The notes under the pieces: model-generated | Told to the model about the DNA's origin: nothing | What the model saw: only the letters and a program-made list of their open reading frames with translations | Databases searched by the model: none | Part shown: positions 53,859 through 62,860 of the stretch, in pieces | How the letters are laid out: every line of letters starts with the position of its first letter | Numbering within the stretch: position 1 is the stretch's first letter | NCBI GenBank assembly: GCA_964391805.1 | Contig: CAYMNK010000003.1 | Coordinates: 124,001 to 188,000, forward strand | Origin: RUG14300 sp964391805 | GTDB taxonomy: Bacteria > Bacillota > Clostridia > Christensenellales > CAG-1252 | Reading direction: 5' to 3' | Length of the DNA: 64,000 nucleotides | Program-made: the position numbers and the translations under genes

Positions 53859-55577
53859 TTATTTGATGCCGAAAAGGACCTTCCAATTCTTCTTATAATA
53901 CTCATACATTCCGTTAAAGTATGCCGAACTCGTTACGTTACCGTCATGTAAAGCTTCTGCAGGCCATGAGTATTGTGTTCCCGATACAAGCGATTGCAAT
54001 ACTTCCGCATTTGTAAATTGTCCCTGTCTGTTTTGATATACAGAATTAGACGAATACGGATATACCACATCTGAGCGTTCTTTTATTTCCATAAGAGAAC
54101 GACCGTATGGAGACAATTCAGCCTTTTGTGCCTCCGTCAAGGTATAATTAAAGGCTTTGGGTGTATTTGTTATGGTTGTATATTCAACAAGAGATTCATC
54201 GGTATGAACGAATTTTATAAAGTCTAATGCTAAAGGCTTTTTCCACTCTGCAACGTTTGCTTTCATAAAGCAAATGGAATAGATATGATCGAATAAGGTG
54301 TTATTCTCGCCAACCTTGTCGCTTGTAGCCTTAGGAAGTGGCATCCATCCAAAATTACGGTTGTCTGCACTGAATTCCGCTCCGCTACTTGCAACCATAT
54401 CGTCGAAGGTCTGTTTCGCTTCGCTTTGCCACCAAACACCGTCACAAAGCATCGCAATGGGTTTAGTTTCACCACCGTCGTGACCGGCATATAAGAAATC
54501 CTCTTGAGCGTTCATATGAGAATAACTGTTATTAAAGGCAAGACTGTTATGATAATCGCTTGTTTTAATCAATTTCTCTAAGAAACTTAATGCATAATAT
54601 TTTCCGGATTGACGTTTTAATTCATATGCATTTTCGGCGGTAATCTCGGTAGACGAAGAATCCATCACCAACGACGATCCGCTTATTGTACCAAGATCGG
54701 AAGCGGTTCCACTTAGCGTATAATTAAGCATCATATTGTCCAATCCTTCATAATCGGCAATAAGGGCTTGAAGAAAATTGTTTAGGTAGTCTCTATAGTT
54801 TGCACCTGTCCAGCATACAGGAGTGTTTCCGTCACTTGCTATGAATTCGCAAAGCATGAAGAATTCTTCGTATGTCGCAGGAAGTCCGTCATCCGATGTA
54901 CCGTATTCACCGTCGGGACCGGCACTACGCTTTCCGTTAGGATAAGATGCTACGAAATTATCTATCAAAACTTCTACATCACTGCGATCGTCAAGAAAAT
55001 AATATCCTTTTTCTTCAAAGAGATCGATATTATAAATAAGTCCGCTATATCCGGAATAATGAGGCAAACCGTAATACTTTGTTTCATTACCCTCGGTGAT
55101 GCCGAAATAATTCTTTTGTTCTGCTGTCAATTTACCTTCAATCGTCGAACCTGCGGAATCTCCTAAAGATGATAGATCTGCCGTAACGGCTTCGGTGATA
55201 TCACCTAAGACACCTTCCGAGAGAAGGGTGTAATAGTAAGCATATTCGGTAAAATATATTTCATCACGGTTATCAAGAATATTAGACATATAACTGGTTA
55301 TAGATGTCTTTTGAGGGTTGATCATGATTTGAACACCCTTTTTACCCTCCTCGTATACATCGTCCTTGTGCAGTTCTTCATAACGTTTCTTTGCTGCGAC
55401 AAGCCAGTCGGAACCGTAACCTCCGTTAAAGTTGTATATATAGAGCTGAGTACGTGTCGTGTCTATTTGCTCTTTTGTGGGGTCGTCTGTGTTAGACGGA
55501 TCGACACAAGCAACAAGCAACGAAGCAAGCATTACGACAAGTAGTATTAATGCAAATATTCGATATATTCGTTTCAT
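53859..55577 (-). CDS. Sugar-binding lipoprotein of the second ABC importer (family 1)
   Basis: 572 aa lipoprotein (lipobox SLLVAC), longer than most sugar-binding proteins. Family 1 pattern: YYGLPHYSGYSGLIYNIDLF, YEEFFMLCEFIASD, AMLCDGVWWQSEAKQTFDD, PLALDFIKFVHTDESLVEYT. It has its own promoter and regulatory boxes, 271 bases after the permease gene, so it may be made in excess of the permeases. ATG at 55577 set by AAGGAGAG; the in-frame GTG two codons earlier is too close to that site. Confidence 0.9.
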   Translation of the reverse strand: MKRIYRIFALILLVVMLASLLVACVDPSNTDDPTKEQIDTTRTQLYIYNFNGGYGSDWLVAAKKRYEELHKDDVYEEGKKGVQIMINPQKTSITSYMSNILDNRDEIYFTEYAYYYTLLSEGVLGDITEAVTADLSSLGDSAGSTIEGKLTAEQKNYFGITEGNETKYYGLPHYSGYSGLIYNIDLFEEKGYYFLDDRSDVEVLIDNFVASYPNGKRSAGPDGEYGTSDDGLPATYEEFFMLCEFIASDGNTPVCWTGANYRDYLNNFLQALIADYEGLDNMMLNYTLSGTASDLGTISGSSLVMDSSSTEITAENAYELKRQSGKYYALSFLEKLIKTSDYHNSLAFNNSYSHMNAQEDFLYAGHDGGETKPIAMLCDGVWWQSEAKQTFDDMVASSGAEFSADNRNFGWMPLPKATSDKVGENNTLFDHIYSICFMKANVAEWKKPLALDFIKFVHTDESLVEYTTITNTPKAFNYTLTEAQKAELSPYGRSLMEIKERSDVVYPYSSNSVYQNRQGQFTNAEVLQSLVSGTQYSWPAEALHDGNVTSSAYFNGMYEYYKKNWKVLFGIK

Positions 55578-55675
55578 GAGCACTCTCCTTATTTAGATTT
55601 TTTATTTGTACAAGAATCATTTCGATTCTTTTTTTTTGATTAAAATAATCTCTGCGTGGATTCTTCCACATTTCT

Positions 55676-55704
55676 ATTTTACTTGATAGAACGGTCATTT
55701 TCAA
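55676..55704 (-). promoter_or_regulatory. Promoter of the binding-protein unit
   Basis: Minus-strand TTGAAA (55699-55704), 17-nt spacer, TAAAAT (55676-55681). Confidence 0.65.
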
Positions 55705-55718
55705 GATGGGACAGCCGT

Positions 55719-55761
55719 CCAATGTTTGGTTTTCTTTTTGGTTTTCAATACCATTTTTTGG
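55719..55761. promoter_or_regulatory. Paired operator boxes upstream of the binding-protein promoter
   Basis: CCAATGTTTGG (55719-55729) and CCATTTTTTGG (55751-55761), starts 32 bp apart; the first begins 15 bp beyond the -35. The same pair, spacing and offset occur before the GH2 gene. Confidence 0.8.
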
Positions 55762-55848
55762 TTTTTTAGGGTATTGTTTACGCATTTAGAAGGAATTAAA
55801 AGTCACTTCCAAATGCGATTTTTTTATTACTATCTAACAAAGAAATCA

Positions 55849-56778
55849 TTATCCTTTTATTCCGCCGACCATAAGGTTGTTCAGTAGCCGTTTATGGAAA
55901 ATAAGGAATATTATAAGAATGGGTACTAACATCATCATTGCACCGGTCATTCTCATTGGAACAGTAGATAATCCGTTTTCGGTAGTGGTTGCCATATGGA
56001 ACATACCTAATGCAATAGTCGGATAGGAGGGAAGGTATACCAACGGCGTTTGATAGTCATTCCAGAACGTAATAAAGTTTATAAGCATTACAGTAAAGAA
56101 TGTGCTCTTTACTAACGGAAATTCGACATTTAGAAATATTCTAAAATTACCCGCTCCGTCAATTTTCGCAGCCTCTCTAAATCCTACCGGCATCGATTTG
56201 AAACTGTTATAAAACACTAAGAAATACATACCGAGGAAGTTGGCTTTCATTACCCACAGTCCCCATATTTGATCGTATAAGCCCAATGCTTTTGCTACCC
56301 TAATTTCCGATGGTAGACTTCCTACTATCGGTAACGCCATAGTCACTATAACAATGGTGTATATCAACTTTGAAAACTTGTATTGTCTAAATCGTGCACA
56401 ACAGTATGAAGTGGTGCAAGGAACAAGGGTATTAAAGAATGCGCAACCGACAGAGTATAGTATAGAATAAATATACATTAACCCCATACCGACATCTATA
56501 CTACCGGTATCGGTATTTGCACGAACTTTAAACATTTCGTATACGTAACTAAAATTCCACACCCATTCCTTGGGTAATCCGATAATATTTATTCTAAAAT
56601 CCGATTGTTTTTTAAAAGCAGTTATCATTGACCATATAAGAGGTACCAATAAAGATACGACATATATAATCAAAAATACGAGCATCGCCCCCGTAAGCGG
56701 AGTCATATGTTCACGCAACTCTCTCTTTTTCTTGGGAATCAACTTCTTTTTGTTTCTTAAAATCATTCTTGCATTCAT
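55849..56778 (-). CDS. Carbohydrate ABC transporter permease (MalG/LplC type)
   Basis: 309 aa membrane protein with an N-terminal basic segment (LRNKKKLIPKKKRELREH), about six helices, EAA loop REAAKIDGAGNFRIFLNVEF and the tail RLLNNLMVGGIKG. Pairs with the LplB-type permease 9 nt upstream. No ATPase gene in the locus. Confidence 0.92.
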   Translation of the reverse strand: MNARMILRNKKKLIPKKKRELREHMTPLTGAMLVFLIIYVVSLLVPLIWSMITAFKKQSDFRINIIGLPKEWVWNFSYVYEMFKVRANTDTGSIDVGMGLMYIYSILYSVGCAFFNTLVPCTTSYCCARFRQYKFSKLIYTIVIVTMALPIVGSLPSEIRVAKALGLYDQIWGLWVMKANFLGMYFLVFYNSFKSMPVGFREAAKIDGAGNFRIFLNVEFPLVKSTFFTVMLINFITFWNDYQTPLVYLPSYPTIALGMFHMATTTENGLSTVPMRMTGAMMMLVPILIIFLIFHKRLLNNLMVGGIKG

Positions 56779-56787
56779 ATAACACCT

Positions 56788-57705
56788 CTATTCTTCGGAA
56801 GGACCGAACTTCTCTAACAACCAACGAACAAGCAACGTAAACGCCACGGTAACTACTGTCAATAAAATACCTATAGCCGAGAGAATGGGATATTCGGCAT
56901 CACTTGCTGCTGTTTGTGTTTTCATATAAAGCCAATAACCTATGGTAATAACTTCGTTAGGAGCTTCTCCTCCGTAAAACGAGTATAAATTAATTTGATT
57001 GGTAAATAACCCTGCAACCCCTGTAATTATGAAGGTAGTAAAGGTAGGGAATATCATGGGAAATACAATATGCCAAAACTCTTTAAGCCCGGTCGCTCCA
57101 TCGACATGTGCCGATTCGATTATATCGGGACTGATTCCTGCCATTGCGTTAGAATACATCAATGTACTTGTACCAAAGCCTACCCATATATTGTAAAATA
57201 TAATAGTTGCGTAACGACTGGCTTTATTTTCGAGCAACCCCTCCATCACTTTTCCAAACCAACTCGCTGCCGCCGCGGGAATCGCTCTATCGACAAAGAA
57301 CATATAAATCGTTACCATTACTATTGCCGAAATAATCGACGGTAAAAACAAGAAAACTTTAAATGCGTTAGAACCGAAATGTTTTTTATATATGTAGTAT
57401 GAGAAAAGCAGTCCCAACGGCGTTCCGATCAAAAGTATTAAAAGATAAGATATCGCGGACATCTTCAAAGCATTTAAAAGCGTTGGATCGCTTGTCAACA
57501 TTTTTACGGCATTAGCCATGTTATCGAAGGTCCAAGTTATGCTGTTAGTGGATATATCGATATTTTGAAATGCCATTAAAATAGAATTTCCGTTGACGCC
57601 TATATAAAAGATACAAAACTGAACGACAGGAAAAACCATCATTAAAAAGTAAAACAGAAGATCTCTCTTTTTACCTTTTGACATTTTATGCTGTTTCCTT
57701 ATCAT
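56788..57705 (-). CDS. Carbohydrate ABC transporter permease (MalF/LplB type)
   Basis: 305 aa membrane protein; KRDLLFYFLMMVFPVVQFCI start, EAA-like ESAHVDGATGLKEFWHIVFP, and the FGPSEE end. Strong AAAAGGAGGT ribosome site; its start overlaps the GH2 stop (ATGA). Second half of the heterodimeric channel. Confidence 0.92.
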   Translation of the reverse strand: MIRKQHKMSKGKKRDLLFYFLMMVFPVVQFCIFYIGVNGNSILMAFQNIDISTNSITWTFDNMANAVKMLTSDPTLLNALKMSAISYLLILLIGTPLGLLFSYYIYKKHFGSNAFKVFLFLPSIISAIVMVTIYMFFVDRAIPAAAASWFGKVMEGLLENKASRYATIIFYNIWVGFGTSTLMYSNAMAGISPDIIESAHVDGATGLKEFWHIVFPMIFPTFTTFIITGVAGLFTNQINLYSFYGGEAPNEVITIGYWLYMKTQTAASDAEYPILSAIGILLTVVTVAFTLLVRWLLEKFGPSEE

Positions 57706-59501
57706 ACCGCACCTCCTTTTCGAGCGCTCGATATCGATGTGAAAAAATCTTTGTCAACAACATTCGATTTTTCAGCATTTGTTTCTATCGCAGATTTACG
57801 CGATATTCCATATGCTAAGATATCCATAGATTTTTGACTAAGTTTATGTTTTCTGTCATATGAATAAAAACCGTTTTGTTCTTGTTCAATATCATATAAC
57901 TGTGTATAACATAATCCGCTTATATACGGATTATCAAGTATACAACCGATAAGTTTTAAGTACTCCGCAACAAATGCGTCTTCGCCATTCAGCTTAGTAT
58001 ATCCCCACGCATCGATTTCGCTTACAGCCCGTGCGCCGGTATCGGGAGAGAACGCTATTCCACCGATTTCGCTTGCATTAACAGGCGTACCCAAAGGATA
58101 TCGCAATTCACATTCTCCGACAGAATCATCCGCATATAACATAGGTATCTCTAATACACCCTTGCCGATGTCGGCAATACGTTTGGAAACGGTATCTGCA
58201 TTGTCATAACAATGGAAATCGTATATATCTGTATAACGGCCGTGAAAACCTCCGCTTACGTCTACACACGGACGGGTGCTATCCAATATTTTAGTTACAC
58301 TATAAACCGCTTCTATGAACCTTACATCGCGTACGCGTCTTGCATCATCTAAATCGCACCAAGTTTCGTTAAGCGGACACCAAGTTATTATCGAGGGGTG
58401 ATTAAAATCTCTTTCGACGGCTTCGCTCCACTCTCCGATAAAGGTTCCCAAGCCCGAAATATCACTGTATCGCATTCCCCAGCTGGGAAATTCCCCCCAT
58501 ACGATAAATCCTAATTTGTCACAGTAATATAGATAGCGCGGATCGAAAAGTTTTTGATGCAGTCTTGCTCCGTTAAAACCGAGTTTTTGTGCCGTTTGAA
58601 TATCGAAAATAAATTCCTCATCCGTTCCTGTATAATTACCATGTGCATAATAGCCTTGATCTAATACAAGCCTTTGGAATACACTTCGACCGTTAAGCAT
58701 AAATTTATAGCCGTCATAACAAACACTACGCAGACCAAAATAAGAATGGACTTCGTCATCTCCGTATTTTATAATCACATCGTATAAGTTCCCCTCGTTG
58801 ATATCCCAAGGATGTTTTTCGGATAGGGGAATTTTGAATATGTACTCATGTTTAACCATTTTTTCGGCAAAACCGACCAATCGTCCCTCATAATACACAT
58901 TAATACCGATATTACCTTCCGTATTTATACGAACTTTTGCGTTAAGGGAACATTTATCGAAATCTGGTTCGAAATGTATGGATTCGATATAATTACACGG
59001 AGTTTTTTCAAGCCAAACCGATTGCCAAATACCTGTACACTTGGTGTAAAAACAACCATAGGAATACCCTTTTGCACTTTGCTTACCACTCGGAGTGTTG
59101 GCAGAAACATCGTTATGAATAATTACCGTTATACGATTATCACCCACCATGCACAACTTGGCAATATCTACATCGAAAGGTGTATAACCACCACTATGAG
59201 AACATGCATATTTGCCGTTAATATATACGGATGCTTGATAGTTTACAGCACCGAAATGTAAAACCAACCTCCCTTCAAGATCGGACTCGTCAATACTAAT
59301 CAACCGAGAATAAGAAACCGTATCGGGTACGGCTCTACCGATTCCTGACAGTTCACTTTCGGGACAATACGGAACTACTATCTTTTCTGAAAGATCGCTT
59401 TCAAGTTTATCGCAAGCATCACAGGCTTCAAATTGCCATAATCCATTCAACAAGCGATAATCTTTTCTTGCGAAATTCGGGGTAGGATGTTTGTCAAGCA
59501 T
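57702..59501 (-). CDS. Glycoside hydrolase family 2 enzyme (beta-galactosidase-like)
   Basis: 599 aa, no signal peptide, so cytosolic. Domain order is that of GH2: jelly-roll sugar-binding domain (LLNGLWQFE, RLVLHFGAVNYQASVYINGK, SGGYTPFDVDI), Ig-like sandwich, then TIM barrel with FNGARLHQKLFDPRYLYYCD, the acid/base Glu in ITWCPLNETWCDLD and the likely nucleophile Glu in NASEIGGIAFS. The N-x-K motif of beta-glucuronidases is not seen, so galactoside or another beta-glycoside is likelier; exact substrate open. ATG at 59501 follows AGAGGAA. Confidence 0.88.
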   Translation of the reverse strand: MLDKHPTPNFARKDYRLLNGLWQFEACDACDKLESDLSEKIVVPYCPESELSGIGRAVPDTVSYSRLISIDESDLEGRLVLHFGAVNYQASVYINGKYACSHSGGYTPFDVDIAKLCMVGDNRITVIIHNDVSANTPSGKQSAKGYSYGCFYTKCTGIWQSVWLEKTPCNYIESIHFEPDFDKCSLNAKVRINTEGNIGINVYYEGRLVGFAEKMVKHEYIFKIPLSEKHPWDINEGNLYDVIIKYGDDEVHSYFGLRSVCYDGYKFMLNGRSVFQRLVLDQGYYAHGNYTGTDEEFIFDIQTAQKLGFNGARLHQKLFDPRYLYYCDKLGFIVWGEFPSWGMRYSDISGLGTFIGEWSEAVERDFNHPSIITWCPLNETWCDLDDARRVRDVRFIEAVYSVTKILDSTRPCVDVSGGFHGRYTDIYDFHCYDNADTVSKRIADIGKGVLEIPMLYADDSVGECELRYPLGTPVNASEIGGIAFSPDTGARAVSEIDAWGYTKLNGEDAFVAEYLKLIGCILDNPYISGLCYTQLYDIEQEQNGFYSYDRKHKLSQKSMDILAYGISRKSAIETNAEKSNVVDKDFFTSISSARKGGAV

Positions 59502-59548
59502 AATCAATTCCTCTGTTGTATGGGGATATTTTATTCCCTTACATATTA

Positions 59549-59577
59549 ATCATAACATCTAAAAGCCTCAAAATCAA
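59549..59577 (-). promoter_or_regulatory. Promoter of the GH2-permease unit
   Basis: Minus-strand TTGATT (59572-59577), 17-nt spacer, TATGAT (59549-59554). Confidence 0.65.
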
Positions 59578-59591
59578 TAGGGGGTACCTTG

Positions 59592-59634
59592 CCAATATTT
59601 GGGTTTCTTTTTGCACTCGTTTTCCATTATTTGG
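59592..59634. promoter_or_regulatory. Paired operator boxes upstream of the GH2 promoter
   Basis: CCAATATTTGG (59592-59602) and CCATTATTTGG (59624-59634), starts 32 bp apart, first box 15 bp beyond the -35 as at 55719. A weaker third box, CCACAATTTGG, lies at 59659-59669 toward the regulator gene. Confidence 0.8.
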
Positions 59635-59694
59635 AATCGATGGCTATTTTTTGTAATTCCACAATTTGGTTTCGATTACTTCTTTTTAAAATGC

Positions 59695-59723
59695 TTGCAA
59701 TAATGACAGAAATAGTGTATTCT
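59695..59723 (+). promoter_or_regulatory. Promoter of the divergent regulator
   Basis: TTGCAA (59695-59700), 17-nt spacer, TATTCT (59718-59723). Confidence 0.6.
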
Positions 59724-59777
59724 AATAGTAACAAACAACCTAATTAATATCCATATAATAATACGGAGGATTCACAT

Positions 59778-60725
59778 ATGAGCGACATACTTAATCCCGA
59801 TAAGGTCATTACCCTAAATGTAACAAACGAAGCAGACCATCAGCATATTTTAAAGATATCGCATGCTTTGTCCGTCCCCGAAAGGTTGAAGGTCTTGCAA
59901 TGTATTCTTAAAAAATCGATGTCGTTGGCTCAAATACAGGAAAAGCTAAATTTGCCAATGACGAGCATACATAGACATGTCAATACACTACAAGAAGCCG
60001 GACTTATCTATATTACTTATGCTCCGGGTATCAAGAGCCATATGAAATTCTGTTCGCAAGCAACAGTCGGATTCACCATATCTATGGAAAACGAAAAAGA
60101 TAATTCCGAGAAAAATGAGGTTACCATTGAAATGCCTGTCGGAATGTTTTCACATTGTCACGTTTCCGCACCATGCGGAATGCTCTCCTCTACAGGTAGA
60201 TTGATACCTTATGATGACCCTTCTGTATTTTTCTCACCACAAAGAATGCAGGCGGAAATACTATGGTTCGATAAGGGATTTATTTGCTATAACTTTCCTC
60301 TACCAAAGAAAATTAAAAAGTTTGATGAACTTGAATTTTCATTCGAAATATGTTCGGAAACTATGTATTATAACAACAAGTGGCCAAGCGATATCACGCT
60401 TTTTGTAAATGATATCGAACTTACAACTTTTACTTCTCCCGGTGATTTCGGCGGAAGAAGAGGTAAATATACACCTGAATTTTGGCCACTCACAAGCACT
60501 CAATACGGTCTACTCAAAACACTAAGGATAAATAAACGTGGAGTATTTCTCGATAATGAATTAAAAAACGATAAGGTCAATCTTAGTACTCTTCAACTCA
60601 ATGCACGTGATGCAATTAAATTTAAAATAGGGATTAAAGAAGATGCGGAATATATAGGAGGAATCAATTTATTTGGTAAAAATTTCGGTGATTTTCCGCA
60701 AGCAATAAAAATGACTGTTAGATAA
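59778..60725 (+). CDS. ArsR-type winged-helix transcriptional regulator with sensor domain
   Basis: 315 aa. N-terminal winged helix (residues about 20-95): ILKISHALSVPERLKVLQCI, MSLAQIQEKLNLPMTSIHRH with the recognition helix, then EAGLIYITYA. The C-terminal 200 residues form a beta-rich domain (FSHCHVSAPCGMLSSTGRL, SDITLFVNDIELTTFTSPGD) resembling a sugar-binding jelly-roll, so probably a sensor. Divergent from the GH2 operon and the best candidate to bind the CCAAT-TTTGG boxes. Box position upstream of the -35 suggests activation. CGGAGGA ribosome site. Confidence 0.82.
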   Translation: MSDILNPDKVITLNVTNEADHQHILKISHALSVPERLKVLQCILKKSMSLAQIQEKLNLPMTSIHRHVNTLQEAGLIYITYAPGIKSHMKFCSQATVGFTISMENEKDNSEKNEVTIEMPVGMFSHCHVSAPCGMLSSTGRLIPYDDPSVFFSPQRMQAEILWFDKGFICYNFPLPKKIKKFDELEFSFEICSETMYYNNKWPSDITLFVNDIELTTFTSPGDFGGRRGKYTPEFWPLTSTQYGLLKTLRINKRGVFLDNELKNDKVNLSTLQLNARDAIKFKIGIKEDAEYIGGINLFGKNFGDFPQAIKMTVR

Positions 60726-60799
60726 TAAAGCCCTTTCAAAATGATAAATAACAACATATTATAAAATCGCAGTGGCGATTGTTAATCGCCATCTCCTTG

Positions 60800-61019
60800 T
60801 TAGGGTAAGTGCAAGCGACCAATCATGTCATTCTGAGCGAAGGGTGACAACCCGAAGTCGAACCCGGTAGGGCAATGCGTAGCATTGGAATCTTAATCCA
60901 AATTATAAAAGCTGGTATAATAACAACAACCTATCGTTACCGTCCAAGATACTGCTCGGTTACACCTCGCACTGCTTTGCAATTCGACTACGCTTACGCT
61001 ACGCTCAGTATGACATGTC
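60800..61019. repeat. Complete composite dispersed repeat (left and right units)
   Basis: Left unit 60800-60900 (TTAGGGTAAG, CATGTCATTCTGAGCGAAGG, AAGTCGAACCCGG, CTTAATCC) and right unit 60943-61019 (CCAAGATACTGCTCGG, CCTCGCACTGCTTTGCAA, TTCGACTACG, GCTCAGTATGACATG). The two units are roughly inverted complements around a 42-bp centre. The rest of 60726-61304 is AT-rich with no gene; TTGTCA-18-TATTAC at 61221-61250 may be the promoter of the next gene. Confidence 0.8.
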
Positions 61020-61304
61020 ACTTTTTTTAACAATGAATTAAAACCAAACAAATAGAAATAGATTACAAAACCCGCAGAATAGGTGAACCGCAAGAAAAGT
61101 CTTGATTCCATAATTCGAATATGGTATAATTTAGGTGATTACGTGAATATTTTTACAAATAGTTCAAATAACAATGGCGTGTATCGTTCTCTAAATAATT
61201 TGTTTTGAGAATATATCACTTTGTCAACACTAACCGTATAAAAATATTACATTGAAGATAGCGTATTTATAACAATTACACTATCGACAAGCAAGGAGAC
61301 TAAT

Positions 61305-62663
61305 ATGGCTGATAGCGTATACGAGGTATTTATATCTTTTAAAAACAGAGACTTTGACGGAAATCCGTCGGTAGACAGTCGCATAGCCGAACAACTTTAC
61401 CAAGAATTTATGAACCATGGTATTTCGGCATTTTTCAGCAATGTCAAATTGCTCGAACTTGGTGCCGCCGCCTACAAATCGTCTATCGAAAAAGCAATGG
61501 ATACCGCAAAAATAATGATAGTCATCGGTAGCGAACCGTCATATTTAGATACTGAATGGGTTACCTATGAAAGGGATTCTTTCCATAACGATATTTTGTC
61601 CGGTCTTAAAAAAGATGCATGTATCATTCCGTATCTCGGTAACTTCGAAGGTTCTAAAATTCCGCGCAGTTTACGTGGTTACGAAACCTTTTCGTTGACG
61701 AATCACACTCCCGCGGATGTCGTACGCTTTGCAATCAATTTTTTAAACAAATCAAAGGTGCAACAAGTCGGAGAAGCAAGGGAACGTTCGCTATCAACAG
61801 GCAAAATTGCTTCCACCTATAAGCCCGATGCTGGCAAGGAATTTCGCCGTCTACGTATACAAGCTAAGAACACTCGTCCCGCCGATATGCCCGCAATTGA
61901 CTATGTATTGGATAAACTTAACAAGAAGGATATCAAAATACTCGATGTAGGCTGTGCATACGGATTTGTTACGCACGATAGATTCGCGTCTATCGAAGGA
62001 GCGTTCACGGTAGGAGTTGACGTTAACGAAGCTTGTCTTAATTACGCAAAGGAGCATAATGCTTCCGATAATATGGTTTTCGAATATTTACAACTCGAAT
62101 CGGAAAATTTAGAAGATGAGTTATACGCAATAATGGACAAATATTCGATAGAAAATTTCGACATAATATTTGCTTCATTGGTAATACACCACCTTAAAAA
62201 TCCCAATAAATTTCTCAAAAGGTTACGTAGATTCCTTAACAAAGACGGCTACATTATCATAAGAGGTTCGGACGACGGAAGCGTATTGAGCATAAACGAT
62301 GACGGCTTGGTTCAAAAAATCATCGACTTACACCTATCAACCGAAGGAATTTCAGATAGAGCCAACGGTCGCAAAATATATTCGCAACTTATCAGTTCGG
62401 GCTATAAGAATATCAAAATGATGAACTATGTCAAAGATATATCGGGACTCGATATAGATGAGCGCAACGACATATTCGAAGAACGCTTTGCATATAGACG
62501 TAATTATTTAAAAACGCTATGCGATCGCAATCCTTACGATATGGAAAAACGCAATAATTTGGATTATATGGATTTTGCTCTCGAATGTTTGGAAAACAAG
62601 TTTTCAGAAGAACAATTTTGGTATTGTGAAATAGATTTCGTAGGAGTCGCTCAAAAGAAGTAA
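61305..62663 (+). CDS. TIR domain fused to SAM-dependent methyltransferase
   Basis: 452 aa, cytosolic. Residues about 5-150 are a bacterial TIR domain: YEVFISFKNRDFDGN, DSRIAEQLYQEFMNHGISAF, then SYLDTEWVTYERDSFHND, where Glu89 after the WVTY stretch matches the catalytic Glu of NAD-cleaving TIR domains. Residues about 200-360 are a Rossmann methyltransferase: motif I IKILDVGCAYGFV (213-220), acidic ribose-binding Asp239 in VGVDVNEACL, and FDIIFASLVIHHL (about 286-297). A helical C-terminus follows. AAGGAG ribosome site. TIR domains serve NAD breakdown or signalling in anti-phage systems; the methyltransferase target is unknown. No TIR partner gene is adjacent. Confidence 0.88.
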   Translation: MADSVYEVFISFKNRDFDGNPSVDSRIAEQLYQEFMNHGISAFFSNVKLLELGAAAYKSSIEKAMDTAKIMIVIGSEPSYLDTEWVTYERDSFHNDILSGLKKDACIIPYLGNFEGSKIPRSLRGYETFSLTNHTPADVVRFAINFLNKSKVQQVGEARERSLSTGKIASTYKPDAGKEFRRLRIQAKNTRPADMPAIDYVLDKLNKKDIKILDVGCAYGFVTHDRFASIEGAFTVGVDVNEACLNYAKEHNASDNMVFEYLQLESENLEDELYAIMDKYSIENFDIIFASLVIHHLKNPNKFLKRLRRFLNKDGYIIIRGSDDGSVLSINDDGLVQKIIDLHLSTEGISDRANGRKIYSQLISSGYKNIKMMNYVKDISGLDIDERNDIFEERFAYRRNYLKTLCDRNPYDMEKRNNLDYMDFALECLENKFSEEQFWYCEIDFVGVAQKK

Positions 62664-62860
62664 AATAAAGAACAACCAATATATGGATATCTTTTATAAA
62701 AATGTTTCACGATAAACATTGGCGGACTTTTTGATTTTATTTGTGGCTAAGTCGGTTAGATTTCTGTTCTCACACATAGGTTGTAATTTAAGAAAACAAT
62801 ATTAAACTATTATTACCCATATATGAGAATATCGTAAACATTTTTTGTGGGAGTTTGATA

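Noticed and set aside
57702..59501. Beta-glucuronidase assignment for the GH2 enzyme
   Set aside because: Length fits, but the N-x-K carboxylate-binding motif was not found.
60893..61111. Minus-strand frame with ELQSSARCNRAVS-type sequence, also seen near 19159
   Set aside because: Produced by the dispersed repeat itself; such peptides recur wherever the repeat lies and are not genes.
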